A stretch of DNA of 64,000 nucleotides, taken from the NCBI GenBank assembly GCA_027488815.1, contig JAIYAX010000007.1:83737-147736 (forward strand). The letters run 5' to 3'. The DNA is from Cytophagaceae bacterium (lineage in GTDB: Bacteria; Bacteroidota; Bacteroidia; Cytophagales; JAIYAX01). The notes beneath the pieces are model-generated. The model saw only the letters and a list, made by a program, of their open reading frames with translations, made no database searches and was not told where the DNA came from. This document shows positions 43,367 through 51,743 of this stretch, piece after piece; within the stretch, counting starts at the first letter, position 1, and every line of letters begins with the position of its first letter. The translations under genes and the position numbers were made by a program.

Positions 43367-43660
43367 ATGAAGGAGGATGATGAAATTATAGAATCTTTAA
43401 TTGCCGGGGGCTTGATTGGTGCGGCATTAGGCGCATTATTAGCCAAAAACAAAGAAGAAGGGGCTACTCTTGGCGTATTAGTAGGTGCAACTATTTTAGG
43501 AACTTATAGAGCCAACGAGAAAGCCTCAAAAACCCATGTGCCCATGGTCACTGAAGAAAACGGTAAGCTATACCAAATAAATACAGACAGCACCAAAACG
43601 TTTCTTCGAAATATAGAAAAACCAAGCGTTAAACTGCAAGAACGGTTTAAACTGAAGTAG
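43367..43660 (+). CDS. Glycine-zipper protein, partner of a zeta-type toxin gene
   Basis: A 97-residue protein: an acidic start (MKEDDEIIESLIAGGLIGAALG), a glycine-zipper hydrophobic segment (residues 14-50) and a basic C terminus with VPMVTEENGKLYQIN. In Bacteroidota, proteins of this type are found just upstream of zeta-toxin-like P-loop kinase genes, as here (1 bp to the next ATG). Antitoxin role is inferred from this arrangement only. Confidence 0.65.
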   Translation: MKEDDEIIESLIAGGLIGAALGALLAKNKEEGATLGVLVGATILGTYRANEKASKTHVPMVTEENGKLYQINTDSTKTFLRNIEKPSVKLQERFKLK

Positions 43661-43661
43661 C

Positions 43662-43748
43662 ATGGCTATCAAGCGAATGAGAGTGTTTGCCGGGCCCAAT
43701 GGTTCAGGCAAAACAACCATTATCAATAGTTTACGGTCACATTTTTGA
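43662..43748 (+). pseudogene. Truncated zeta-toxin-like P-loop kinase
   Basis: The frame gives MAIKRMRVFAGPNGSGKTTI with a perfect Walker A, then stops after 28 codons at 43746-43748. Full-length members have about 200 residues. Downstream sequence is a REP-like palindrome block (43799-43900), so the rest of the gene was deleted or replaced. Confidence 0.75.
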
Positions 43749-43798
43749 TATAGAAACGGTGCCCAATTGGCTTGTAAAATATTTGGCAAATGAGCAAC

Positions 43799-43900
43799 GC
43801 CCAATTGCCCTCGATTACAACGAGGGCGCAATCCCCCTCCGTGGTTTGTGTATTACAGATACCCTTTCGATTTCTCTCGGTGTAACCGAGGGCAATTATG
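43799..43900. repeat. Pair of CCCTCG/CGAGGG REP-like palindromes
   Basis: CCCTCG/CGAGGG (43809-43827) and CTCGGT/ACCGAG (43875-43889) hairpins in one block that follows the truncated zeta gene. Related copies lie near 39734 and 41340. Confidence 0.6.
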
Positions 43901-43996
43901 AGTTTTTTTGTTTGTATGAGAACAAATAAGTGAGCGTTTTTTCACTGTCTGGTTTTTCGGTCAATGATCAACTGATTAAAAAACTGAGTAAATTCG

Positions 43997-44004
43997 TACA
44001 TTTG
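43997..44004 (+). promoter_or_regulatory. -7 box of the ParE-type TA module
   Basis: TACATTTG matches TAnnTTTG 23 bp before the antitoxin ATG. The -33 region has CTG rather than TTG. Confidence 0.45.
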
Positions 44005-44026
44005 GAAAGTAAAAATAAAAGTTGAA

Positions 44027-44257
44027 ATGGGGACTGTAGAGCTGAAGTCAGACTTACATAAAATCTTGGACAGGATTGAAAACGAACAGTTGCTTAGGAC
44101 GATTTACGACTTTCTAAAGCAAAGAGAGACCGCAAAAGAAGGGCAAATTTGGCAGACTTTGACCGAAGAGCAGAAGAAAGAAGTTTATTTATCTTATGAA
44201 GAATCTCAAGACGATAAAAAGTTGATTCAGTGGGAGACTGTTAAGAAAAAGTATTAG
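44027..44257 (+). CDS. Antitoxin-like protein of a RelE/ParE module
   Basis: A 76-residue, mostly helical acidic protein (VELKSDLHKILDRIENEQLL, EEQKKEVYLSYEESQDD). It lies 1 nt upstream of and overlapping a ParE-type toxin frame. This helical pattern is typical of small Bacteroidota antitoxins paired with ParE. It is intact although its toxin is frameshifted. Confidence 0.75.
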   Translation: MGTVELKSDLHKILDRIENEQLLRTIYDFLKQRETAKEGQIWQTLTEEQKKEVYLSYEESQDDKKLIQWETVKKKY

Positions 44258-44542
44258 TGCAAGTCTATATTACCTCAAGAGCCGAGCGCAATCTCGACTT
44301 AATTGTAGACCATTTAAAAAAATAAGTGGGGAGAAAAAACAGCAAAAGAGTTTGTTCAAAAAGTTGATGAGATTTTCAAGCTTCTTGAAAACTACCCTTT
44401 AATAGGCCAAATTGAAGATCATGAGATCAGGGGTTTTCAATTGTCACCTCAAACTAGGATACTTTATAGAATAAGGGACAACAAAGTCATAATCCTTTCA
44501 TTCTTTGACAATAGACAAGACCCAAAGAAGAAATTCGGTTAA
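44257..44542 (+). pseudogene. RelE/ParE-family toxin with a +1 frameshift
   Basis: From the GTG at 44257 the frame reads VQVYITSRAERNLDLIVDHL then KK and a TAA at 44323-44325. Dropping one T (44323) restores KKKWGEKTAKEFVQKV, FKLLENYPLIGQIEDHEIRG, LSPQTRILYRI and VIILSFFDNRQDPKK to the TAA at 44540-44542, a full ParE/RelE fold of about 94 residues. The extra T lies after an A7 run. Such toxins attack gyrase or ribosome-bound mRNA; this one would be truncated after 22 residues. Confidence 0.85.
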
Positions 44543-45021
44543 GATCTACCCCCACAGCACTTGATTTGATTACACAATAGTAGCTGTAGTAATTTGGTTC
44601 AACCAAGCATCTTTCGCACTCGTTTGCAATGAGGGCACATGAGAAGATCATTTTCAACGATCAAAGCTGTAGTAAAACTTTCTCATGTGGCTTTTAGCCC
44701 TTGCTTATGCGTGCGAGCAGCTAGTACCTTTGTAGACCATTTGTTCACATTCTTGTATAGCATCTTCCTATTGTACGTTATACCAAATGAACGAGCAGCT
44801 ATAGTATTACACCTAACAGAAATAAGCCTTCCCAAGAATTACCACCTGGCAGCTTAGACTAATTGAAAGCTCATGTCAGTCAGAATTGCATATATTTCTG
44901 TAAGTTGATAATCAGGCATATACAACAAGCTCTGACAAATTTTAAAAAATTTTTCTCCTTTCTTGTCCAATTCCAAAAAACTCGATCGTCGTGAGGGTGT
45001 AAAACAAAAACACTTATCACA
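44543..45021. other. Intergenic region with degraded palindromes
   Basis: This 479-bp gap contains an inverted pair near 44638-44692 (CACATGAGAA with TTCTCATGTG) and a shortened GTGCGAGC palindrome near 44700-44716. No convincing gene was found on either strand; a minus-strand frame near 44854-45165 has no recognisable features. Confidence 0.5.
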
Positions 45022-45582
45022 ATGACAAAAACAATGATCATTATCGGAATTGCACTGGGTGCTGTTTTGATAACAGGAGTTATCCTTACTCTTGTCGCTC
45101 CAAAAAGGATTTCGATTACCAGCAGGCAGTTCATCAAAGCGCAAACACAAACAGTCTATGACCAACTGCGTCTAATGAATAACTTTCCAAGTTGGTCTCC
45201 ATTCAGGCTACAAGACCCCGAGCAAAAGTATGTCGTGACTGGCAAGGACGGTCAAATAGGAGCTACTTTCAGTTGGGAGGGGGTAAAAGAAAAAAGCAAG
45301 GGTTCTCAGAAGCTTGTAAGTCTAAAAGAAAACCAGCTGGTTGAAATTCAATGCGAGATTACCGAGCCTTTTCAAGCCAAGCCCTTCTTTTCCTATACAT
45401 TGAATGAAAAGGAAGGTGGTGTTGAAGTCGTGCAGCACTTTGAGGTTGACATGCCTGTGCCGGTTAATGCAATTGGCCTGATCCTCGGACTGAAAGGTAA
45501 AATGGCAGCAACCAATCGCCAGGGCCTTGACTTGCTGAAAAAGGTGAGTGAAAAGAGTAATTTAACATTCGCTTCAAATTGA
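45022..45582 (+). CDS. Membrane-anchored SRPBCC-family protein
   Basis: A 186-residue protein with one N-terminal membrane helix (MIIIGIALGAVLITGVILTL) and a START/SRPBCC ligand-binding domain (residues 35-180, QTVYDQLRLMNNFPSWSPF, DGQIGATFSWEG). These helix-grip domains bind hydrophobic ligands; the ligand is unknown. It leads a same-strand group with YCII, DinB and an ECF42-like sigma gene. Confidence 0.85.
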   Translation: MTKTMIIIGIALGAVLITGVILTLVAPKRISITSRQFIKAQTQTVYDQLRLMNNFPSWSPFRLQDPEQKYVVTGKDGQIGATFSWEGVKEKSKGSQKLVSLKENQLVEIQCEITEPFQAKPFFSYTLNEKEGGVEVVQHFEVDMPVPVNAIGLILGLKGKMAATNRQGLDLLKKVSEKSNLTFASN

Positions 45583-45626
45583 TTTAAAACAAAAAAGATA
45601 ATTTCAACCTTAAAAATTTAAAAGAC

Positions 45627-45971
45627 ATGAAAGAGTTTATGATGATTTTTCGGATGGCTCCCATGGGAGATTTTCAACCGACTCCAGAGCAAATGCAGGA
45701 AAGCATAAAACATTGGCAGGATTGGATAGGCAGTATCGCTGCTCAGGGTAAATTCGTCAGTACAAACCAACTGAGCTTTACAGGGAAAACGCTAAAGCCG
45801 GGTGGTGTCGTAACCGATGGGCCTTATGCGGAGATCAAGGAAATTGTAGGAGGCTATATCATTGTAAAAGCAAACGACCTGGATGAGGCTCTGTCACTTG
45901 CGCAAGGATGTCCAATCCTATTTGTAGGCGGTCATGTGGAAGTACGGGAAGTTATCCAGTTAAATCCTTGA
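45627..45971 (+). CDS. YCII/DGPF-domain protein
   Basis: A 114-residue protein with the DGPF motif in the form TDGPYAEIKEIVGGYIIVKA and an ARxxxxxCP-like QGCPILFVGG end. DGPF proteins are consistently encoded beside group ECF42 sigma factors and have an unsettled role, possibly in sensing. The sigma factor here lies 750 bp downstream. Confidence 0.9.
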   Translation: MKEFMMIFRMAPMGDFQPTPEQMQESIKHWQDWIGSIAAQGKFVSTNQLSFTGKTLKPGGVVTDGPYAEIKEIVGGYIIVKANDLDEALSLAQGCPILFVGGHVEVREVIQLNP

Positions 45972-45989
45972 GTAAATCAAGATAAACAC

Positions 45990-46604
45990 ATGAACATGAA
46001 GAATCTCGTATTTGCACTTATTTTTTGCATCAGTTATGGTGGTGTTTTAGCACAGGGGGTTATTTCAAACGACCAACGATCATTTGCGATAGACTACCTG
46101 TCACAAACCCAAGCGGACTTTCTTAAATCCATTGATGGACTTACGGAAATGCAGCTCAAATTTAAAGCTGACACTTCTGCCTGGACGATCATGGAATGCG
46201 CAGAGCATGTAGTTTTGGCTGAAATTGGACTTGCAAGTCTAATCAAAGGGCAGTTAAATACCCCAGCTGACTCCAGTAAGAGAAAGGATATAAAAGTAAC
46301 TGATCAAGAGATCATTCGCCGTCTCACAAATAGACAATTCAAAGCTAAATCTCCTGAGGTCATTCTACCGAGTGGTAAGTTTCCGAATATTCAAAGCATT
46401 AGAACTGTTTTTGAAAATGAACGAAAGAAAAATCTTGAATATGTTAGAGTTTCAACTGATGATCTTTTGAATCATTTTTGGCAACATCCTGCTACCGGCA
46501 CGATTGATCTGTACCAATCCTACTTATTATTGGCTGCTCATTGTAAAAGACATACGTTACAAATTGAGGAAATCAAAGCCAATCCAAATTTCCCTAAAAA
46601 GTAG
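45990..46604 (+). CDS. Exported DinB-family protein
   Basis: A 204-residue protein with a signal peptide (cleavage near VLAQG) and a DinB four-helix bundle: TSAWTIMECAEHVVLAEIG with the first metal-ligand-like His, and LLAAHCKRHTLQIEEI with the others. DinB-like proteins are putative thiol- and metal-dependent enzymes. The ATG at 45990 or 45996 may be used. It is followed by a terminator. Confidence 0.85.
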   Translation: MNMKNLVFALIFCISYGGVLAQGVISNDQRSFAIDYLSQTQADFLKSIDGLTEMQLKFKADTSAWTIMECAEHVVLAEIGLASLIKGQLNTPADSSKRKDIKVTDQEIIRRLTNRQFKAKSPEVILPSGKFPNIQSIRTVFENERKKNLEYVRVSTDDLLNHFWQHPATGTIDLYQSYLLLAAHCKRHTLQIEEIKANPNFPKK

Positions 46605-46612
46605 TGATTTCC

Positions 46613-46652
46613 AACAATGCCCCTTTCTAATTGAAAGTGGGCATTGTTTTAG
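46613..46652 (+). terminator. Terminator after the DinB gene
   Basis: Long stem AACAATGCCC-CTTTC / GAAAG-TGGGCATTGTT with a TAATT loop and a T4 tail. Confidence 0.8.
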
Positions 46653-46721
46653 GATTACTTGACTTAAATTAGAATACCAACGTTCTTTAAATCATGTATA
46701 ACTCATACTGTAATTATAAAT

Positions 46722-47954
46722 ATGGATAATCTGGTATCGCAACTTTTCCGCACTGAGTTTAGAAAAATCGTCTCGGTACTCACAAGGACTTTTGGCTTAT
46801 CACATATTGACATTGCGGAAGATATTGTGGCCGACACTTTTTTGCTAGCCTCAGAGACCTGGGGAAAAAAAGGATATCCTGACAATCCAAGAGCCTGGCT
46901 TTATACAGTAGCAAAGAACAAAACCAAAGATTACCTGAAAAGAAATTCGCTATTGAAAAAGAAAATAGAGCTAGATCTTAAGAAAGAAGGCATTAGTTCA
47001 GAATTAATTGAAATTGAAATATCAAATGAGATCATAAAAGATAGCGAACTAAGGATGATGTTTGCAATTTGTCACCCGTCCATACCCATCGAATCTCAAA
47101 CCGGTTTGGCTTTAAGAATACTCTTTGGGTTTGGTATCGAAGAGATTGCTGATGCTTTTTTGACCAATAAAGAAACGATCAATAAGCGCCTGCATCGAGC
47201 AAAAGAAAAGTTAAGAGAAGAAAAGATTGAATTCGAATTACCCGGTGAACAAGATATCTCACAACGCCTATCTTCAGTTTATCTCATTCTTTATTTGCTG
47301 TTTAACGAAGGTTATTATTCTACTTCTCAAAACGCCTTAATCCGTAAGGATATTTGTTTTCAGGCTATGCAACTTGCCTATATCCTAACTGAAAATGAGA
47401 AAACAAACACACCAGAATTAAATGCTCTTATTGCTTTAATGTGCTTTCATTCGTCACGATTTGAAGCAAGAATGAGGGCTGATGAAATAATTCTACTTGA
47501 AGAACAAGACAACTCCAAATGGGATTACCATTTAATCCAAACAGGTGAATTCTATCTGAATACATCTGCCAAAGGAAAGAAGATTTCAAAGTACCATCTC
47601 GAGGCAGCGATAGCCTATTGGCATACGCAACCCAATAACCTTGACTCTAAATGGTCAACTATTCTTAATTACTACAACCTGTTGCTGCAACTTGAATATT
47701 CTCCGATTATAGCTTTGAACAGAACTTATGCAGTCTACCAAACCTATGGTCGTGAAAAAGCCATACAGGAAGCACTAAAACTTAATCTCAATAGCCATCA
47801 TCAGTACCATGCCTTGTTAGGGACGCTTTATTCCAATTTTGATAATGCCCTTGCCATTGAGCACCTCAGCAAGGCTTGTGAACTTTCAAAGTCTGAGAAT
47901 GAAAAAAGGCTTATTCAGAATAAAATAGACAAACTCAAACAAGAGCCCAATTGA
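46722..47954 (+). CDS. ECF42-like sigma factor with C-terminal TPR-like extension
   Basis: A 410-residue protein. Sigma region 2 (LFRTEFRKIVSVLTRTFGLS, NPRAWLYTVAKNKTKDYLKR) and region 4 (GFGIEEIADAFLTNKETINK, RLHRAKEKLRE) occupy the first 170 residues. A helical DUF6596/TPR-like C-terminal domain of about 230 residues follows (NEGYYSTSQ, YNLLLQLEYSPIIALNRTYA). This architecture plus a nearby DGPF gene defines group ECF42, where the C-terminal domain is required for activity and no anti-sigma factor is known. Confidence 0.92.
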   Translation: MDNLVSQLFRTEFRKIVSVLTRTFGLSHIDIAEDIVADTFLLASETWGKKGYPDNPRAWLYTVAKNKTKDYLKRNSLLKKKIELDLKKEGISSELIEIEISNEIIKDSELRMMFAICHPSIPIESQTGLALRILFGFGIEEIADAFLTNKETINKRLHRAKEKLREEKIEFELPGEQDISQRLSSVYLILYLLFNEGYYSTSQNALIRKDICFQAMQLAYILTENEKTNTPELNALIALMCFHSSRFEARMRADEIILLEEQDNSKWDYHLIQTGEFYLNTSAKGKKISKYHLEAAIAYWHTQPNNLDSKWSTILNYYNLLLQLEYSPIIALNRTYAVYQTYGREKAIQEALKLNLNSHHQYHALLGTLYSNFDNALAIEHLSKACELSKSENEKRLIQNKIDKLKQEPN

Positions 47955-48090
47955 TTCCCACCCAAACTCTAGCGGAGCAGATTGACTAAATGAACCTTAT
48001 CTCTTCAGATGAATGATGTAGGTTTGAATAACCCACATCACTGAGACGATCATGTTTCGACCATTTTCTGGCCTGATCCTGCCGGGTTAT

Positions 48091-48798
48091 TTAAAGGGTT
48101 CGACTTCCTGACCAGTTTCCGGAACCTCCGCTAGTGCTCCATGTGCCTGAAATGCTATTGCCGCTTAGAGTACCACTTGCTACCACAACATTATCTGAGT
48201 TTTTAAGGCTAATGCCATTTCCAGTTAATGTTCCTGTCAAAAACTCATTTGAAGTGTCTCCGTTAGCTCTGCCAATGCCATTGATAGAAGAGCCTTGGAT
48301 AACTAGATTCCAAACTCCGGTTTGAGATCCTGAAAAAGTGCCCTCGAATACACGAACCAGTTCAGAAGAAGTTTCCTTAATCAGGCTCACCCCGATGTTT
48401 GCATGATTGGGTATAGTGATCACCACATTAGGATTAGAACCATTGGCATTGATCGATAAGACAACCGACCAATCTCCACTTGTAAAGGTGACATTGCTGA
48501 TCGCTTGCCCTGAACTCCAGCAACTGAGGCCAGATGTAGTAAGAGTTCTGGTTACATTGTTAAATGTCAAAATGATGCTGACGGTGTTGTCTTGCAGCAC
48601 TACCTTAATGTTGCCTGAAGAACCAACGAAGGTTCCTTTGTAAATGCCACCGCTTTGGTTGTCGTTGACGGGTTTTGCTTCCGGTGAAGTCACAAAGGTT
48701 TTACCGGGCTGGGTAGGAGAGGCATTGTCTTCTTTTTAGCAGCCTTGTAAAAAGGCAAACGTTAAGAACAGGAACAAGCTAACATGCAAAGTCTTCAT
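48091..48798 (-). pseudogene. Lipoprotein gene with a stop right after the lipobox cysteine
   Basis: From the ATG at 48798 the frame reads MKTLHVSLFLFLTFAFLQGC, a perfect lipoprotein signal, then TAA (48736-48738) in place of residue 21, then KEDNASPTQPGK and a Ser/Gly/Thr-rich beta protein to the stop at 48091. A GTG at 48693 could start a 200-residue product without a signal. The body has repeating GTFxGSxG, GTLTGNG and GTWS motifs similar to lipocalin-like or beta-solenoid surface proteins. Either a recent mutation or a sequencing error. Confidence 0.8.
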
Positions 48799-48923
48799 TT
48801 TCTTAGGGTTTAGTTGGAATTATCTGTTTGTTACGATCAAATTATGAAATCTTTTTTCCAAATGCAAGTGGTTCTGAAAGGTGATAATTCCAGGACGGGC
48901 AGAAATCATCACTGTCATTTAAA

Positions 48924-48961
48924 TAAAAAAACACCCTTGAATTTCCGAAATTCAAGGGTGT
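48924..48961 (-). terminator. Terminator of the T9SS cargo gene
   Basis: Perfect 14-bp arms ACACCCTTGAATTT / AAATTCAAGGGTGT with a CCG loop, followed leftward by a T run (A7 on the plus strand). Confidence 0.88.
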
Positions 48962-48982
48962 CAACTAAATCCTACTAAAAGT

Positions 48983-50053
48983 CTATCTGTTGATGTGTAC
49001 CGGCATGCTGTAACTTGAATGCTGATCTTCTATTCGGATCGAATACACACCGTTGGATAGCACTGGCAACTGTATGGAAAGGGTTTGGCTATCGTATGCC
49101 TCTAAAGTAGTGCTGTAAACTTGCTGCCCCAAAGAGTTGAACATCCTGATGGCCTGAGTGCCTGTTCTTCCTTCACCCAAACGCAAATGGATGATATCCT
49201 GAGCAGGGTTCGGGTACATTTCGAAAGCATTTATTCGTTTTGACTCTTCCAAACCGGTAACGGTTGGGGTAAGCCTCCAGGTGGTTTGCACCAGGATACC
49301 ATCAATGATTATTCTCTGTGCGGCATTGTATTGTCTGAGGGCAAGATATTGACCATAGGTCATATCCGGTGCGGTACCTCCCAGCGGACCTATGGTGGGA
49401 GAGGCAGGTTCTGTCAACAAGCTATCACCTTGTGAAAATACGTACATGCTGACCGAGTCATTGTTGGTCGCTCCGGGATTGAAACGATACTTGACCACTA
49501 CCAAATAAGTTACACCGGTATCCAGATCGTTGGTAAGGTCGGTACCTACAGCGGCAGGCACTGTGCCGGAGTTGAAGGTTAGCCCAAACCTAAACTTAGC
49601 TGCTGTAGAACCCGGGGCTTTGTAAGTACGGGCTCTGAAAGCGGTGCTAATGGAGGTAAACACTGGGTTGAGTGTATCGGCATATTCGCCAATGTGAAGG
49701 AAATATCCGGCATTGGTAGTGGTTACAGCCCCATTCACTCTTGCTAAAAATGAAACATAGATGTTCCCGGAATTAACATAGCTGGTAAAAGGTCTGTTTT
49801 CATCGCTACCCGTATTATTTACGGCAGCAGCATTTCCAATATTGCTTCCCAAGTAGTTACTGGCAGTCCAGCCAAGGCCTCCGTTGGTTACTCGTATGGA
49901 ATTGGTGCCTGTACCACTATGAGCAAACCAACCATTAGAAATCAGAGTAGAGTCAGCAGGATAGCTGAAGTTTTCAGTTAAAAGGACTACGTTTTGGGCC
50001 ATGCTCAGGTCGAAAATGAAGAGCATTAGTGCGGCAAGGTAAATTTTTCTCAT
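48983..50053 (-). CDS. Secreted protein with T9SS type A sorting domain
   Basis: A 356-residue protein with a signal peptide (cleavage near SMAQN), a beta-sandwich domain of about 240 residues (LTENFSYPADSTLISNGW, laminin-G/concanavalin-like in strand pattern) and a C-terminal T9SS type A domain (NAFEMYPNPAQDIIHLRL to MPVHINR) with the YPNP motif and the GVYSIRI strand. It should be exported through the T9SS to which PorV and PorU2 belong. The function of the N-terminal domain is unknown. Confidence 0.88.
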   Translation of the reverse strand: MRKIYLAALMLFIFDLSMAQNVVLLTENFSYPADSTLISNGWFAHSGTGTNSIRVTNGGLGWTASNYLGSNIGNAAAVNNTGSDENRPFTSYVNSGNIYVSFLARVNGAVTTTNAGYFLHIGEYADTLNPVFTSISTAFRARTYKAPGSTAAKFRFGLTFNSGTVPAAVGTDLTNDLDTGVTYLVVVKYRFNPGATNNDSVSMYVFSQGDSLLTEPASPTIGPLGGTAPDMTYGQYLALRQYNAAQRIIIDGILVQTTWRLTPTVTGLEESKRINAFEMYPNPAQDIIHLRLGEGRTGTQAIRMFNSLGQQVYSTTLEAYDSQTLSIQLPVLSNGVYSIRIEDQHSSYSMPVHINR

Positions 50054-50187
50054 AAGCGATGTTTAAGGAGTTTACAGGGTGAATTTGAATGAATAAAACT
50101 GGAGTGGAGGCTACCAGTTGTTAAAAATGTAAGATACCAATCAGAGTTGCTTATTCGTTTGCCCTGTTTCAAATCAATTGCAGGCAT

Positions 50188-51696
50188 TTATACTTTGAAT
50201 TCATTCAGTATTCCTACCATATGGCTGCACTTTGTCTTTAATACATCAGGCCTAACTGTGCTGTAGCCCATGATGAGACCGGTCTTTTTCTCGTTGGAGA
50301 TATAGCATTTGGATAGTGCATAGGCTGATATATGATGTTTGGCAAGAGAGTTGACATACGCCAACTCCTGGGCTTCATTGACCTCTTCTTTAAATGTGGC
50401 TACCAAATGCAAGCTGTTGAAAGGTTGCTGGTGGAGTTTCATGTTTCTGCTTTCCTGATCAAAACATCGAATAAAAAGTTCTCTACGCAGTTGGGCTACT
50501 TCTTGGAGGTTTTTTAGGTGTTGAAAGAGATAATTCTTTTCAATAAACTGGCTCATGACCAACTGCACCAATGGGGAAACAAAACGATGTGAATGTTCCT
50601 GCAGTGCCTCGATGACATGTATGAGGTGATGAGGAACAACCAAATAACCCAAGCGAATGGAAGGATAAAGCAAGCGGTTGAATGTGCCCAGATAAATGGT
50701 TCGGTTTTCGGGATCGAGGCTGTAAAGGGTAGGCAAGTCTTTGCTCAATTTGCCTATTTCATGTTCATAGTCATTCTCAATAAGATAGGCCTTGTGTGTG
50801 GAAGCCCACTGGATCAGTTCCATTCTTCTTTTCAGACTCATTTTGATCCCAAGTGGGTAGTGGTCAGTAGGGGTTACATGGATCAATTTGGGCCTATCTT
50901 CTAAAGCTGGTGACAAATCTTGAATGGCGATTCCTTCATCATCCAGACCAACGGGAACGCAGCGGGCGAGCATACTCTTGAAGATCGAGATCACATTGGG
51001 GAATGTAGGATTTTCAACATACACCGTGTCCCCTTTCTCGAGTAAGGCATTTGCCATTAAATACACGGACTGCAGCGAACCGGATACGATAACAACCTGC
51101 GACGGATCGCACTTCAGGTTTCGGCTGATATTCAGGTAATGGCTGATCTGAACCTTAAGTAATTCAGTGCCTGAGGCCTGGCTGTAGGACAACTCTGAGG
51201 ATTTGATGTACCTCCAGTAGTTATTGAGCAGGTTTTTCCATTTGTTGATCGGGAAAATATCAATAGGAGGGAGCCCCGGCAGAAAGGCAATTGAAGCATC
51301 TCTCTGACGATTGAGGATGCCTATATTTTTAAGGAAAGCTTCCCCACGTTCTGATAGCTTTGGGTAGGTATAGACTTTTGTTTCTGCATTCGACTTTGAA
51401 TCATCATAAACATGAGGGAAGGCATAAACCCTGTAACCTGAACCTGGTTTTGCAACGATCAGCTTTTCAAGCATCAACAGCTCATAGGCTTTGATAATGG
51501 TGGTTCTTGAGAGATTTAAGGTTTCAGCCAAAAGCCTGGTAGAGGGGATCAGCCAGTTCTCTGGGAGTTCATTTCTCTGAATGCAGCCTTTGATCGCCTG
51601 ATAAACCAGCAAGTACCTAAGTTCATTCTCTGTGCCGGGCAACGCATGGTAAGCCTGTGAAATTCGTTGGGCTGAAAATGAAAGATTGGTATTCAT
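50188..51696 (-). CDS. MocR/GntR-family regulator lacking the PLP-binding lysine
   Basis: A 502-residue protein: an N-terminal GntR winged helix (about 20-90, STRLLAETLNLSRTTIIKAY) and a fold-type I aminotransferase domain. The usual PLP-lysine motif GTFSK is GTFNR here, with R341 replacing the lysine (codon CGC, plus positions 50674-50676). The ENDYEHEI segment is kept. Such a protein cannot form the internal aldimine. The ATG at 51696 is used because the -7 box (51725-51718) puts the transcript start near 51711. It is divergent from an esterase lipoprotein gene. Confidence 0.9.
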   Translation of the reverse strand: MNTNLSFSAQRISQAYHALPGTENELRYLLVYQAIKGCIQRNELPENWLIPSTRLLAETLNLSRTTIIKAYELLMLEKLIVAKPGSGYRVYAFPHVYDDSKSNAETKVYTYPKLSERGEAFLKNIGILNRQRDASIAFLPGLPPIDIFPINKWKNLLNNYWRYIKSSELSYSQASGTELLKVQISHYLNISRNLKCDPSQVVIVSGSLQSVYLMANALLEKGDTVYVENPTFPNVISIFKSMLARCVPVGLDDEGIAIQDLSPALEDRPKLIHVTPTDHYPLGIKMSLKRRMELIQWASTHKAYLIENDYEHEIGKLSKDLPTLYSLDPENRTIYLGTFNRLLYPSIRLGYLVVPHHLIHVIEALQEHSHRFVSPLVQLVMSQFIEKNYLFQHLKNLQEVAQLRRELFIRCFDQESRNMKLHQQPFNSLHLVATFKEEVNEAQELAYVNSLAKHHISAYALSKCYISNEKKTGLIMGYSTVRPDVLKTKCSHMVGILNEFKV

Positions 51697-51710
51697 CCTT
51701 TTGTAATGCT

Positions 51711-51727
51711 GGTATGGCAAAGGTATG
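51711..51727 (-). promoter_or_regulatory. mocR-like promoter with direct repeats
   Basis: Minus-strand -7 box TACCTTTG (51725-51718) overlaps a direct repeat GGTATG-N5-GGTATG (51711-51716 and 51722-51727). MocR regulators commonly bind direct repeats near their own promoters. The 47-bp intergenic space serves both divergent genes. Confidence 0.45.
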
Positions 51728-51743
51728 TTAACTTTACTTTCCC

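Noticed and set aside
43687..43929. 80-codon frame over the zeta relic and palindromes
   Set aside because: It is a shifted reading of the truncated gene and REP sequence; not a continuation of the zeta protein.
44854..45165. 103-codon minus-strand frame near the SRPBCC gene
   Set aside because: Overlaps the 5' part of the SRPBCC gene, has no conserved motif and unusual Cys/Ser content.
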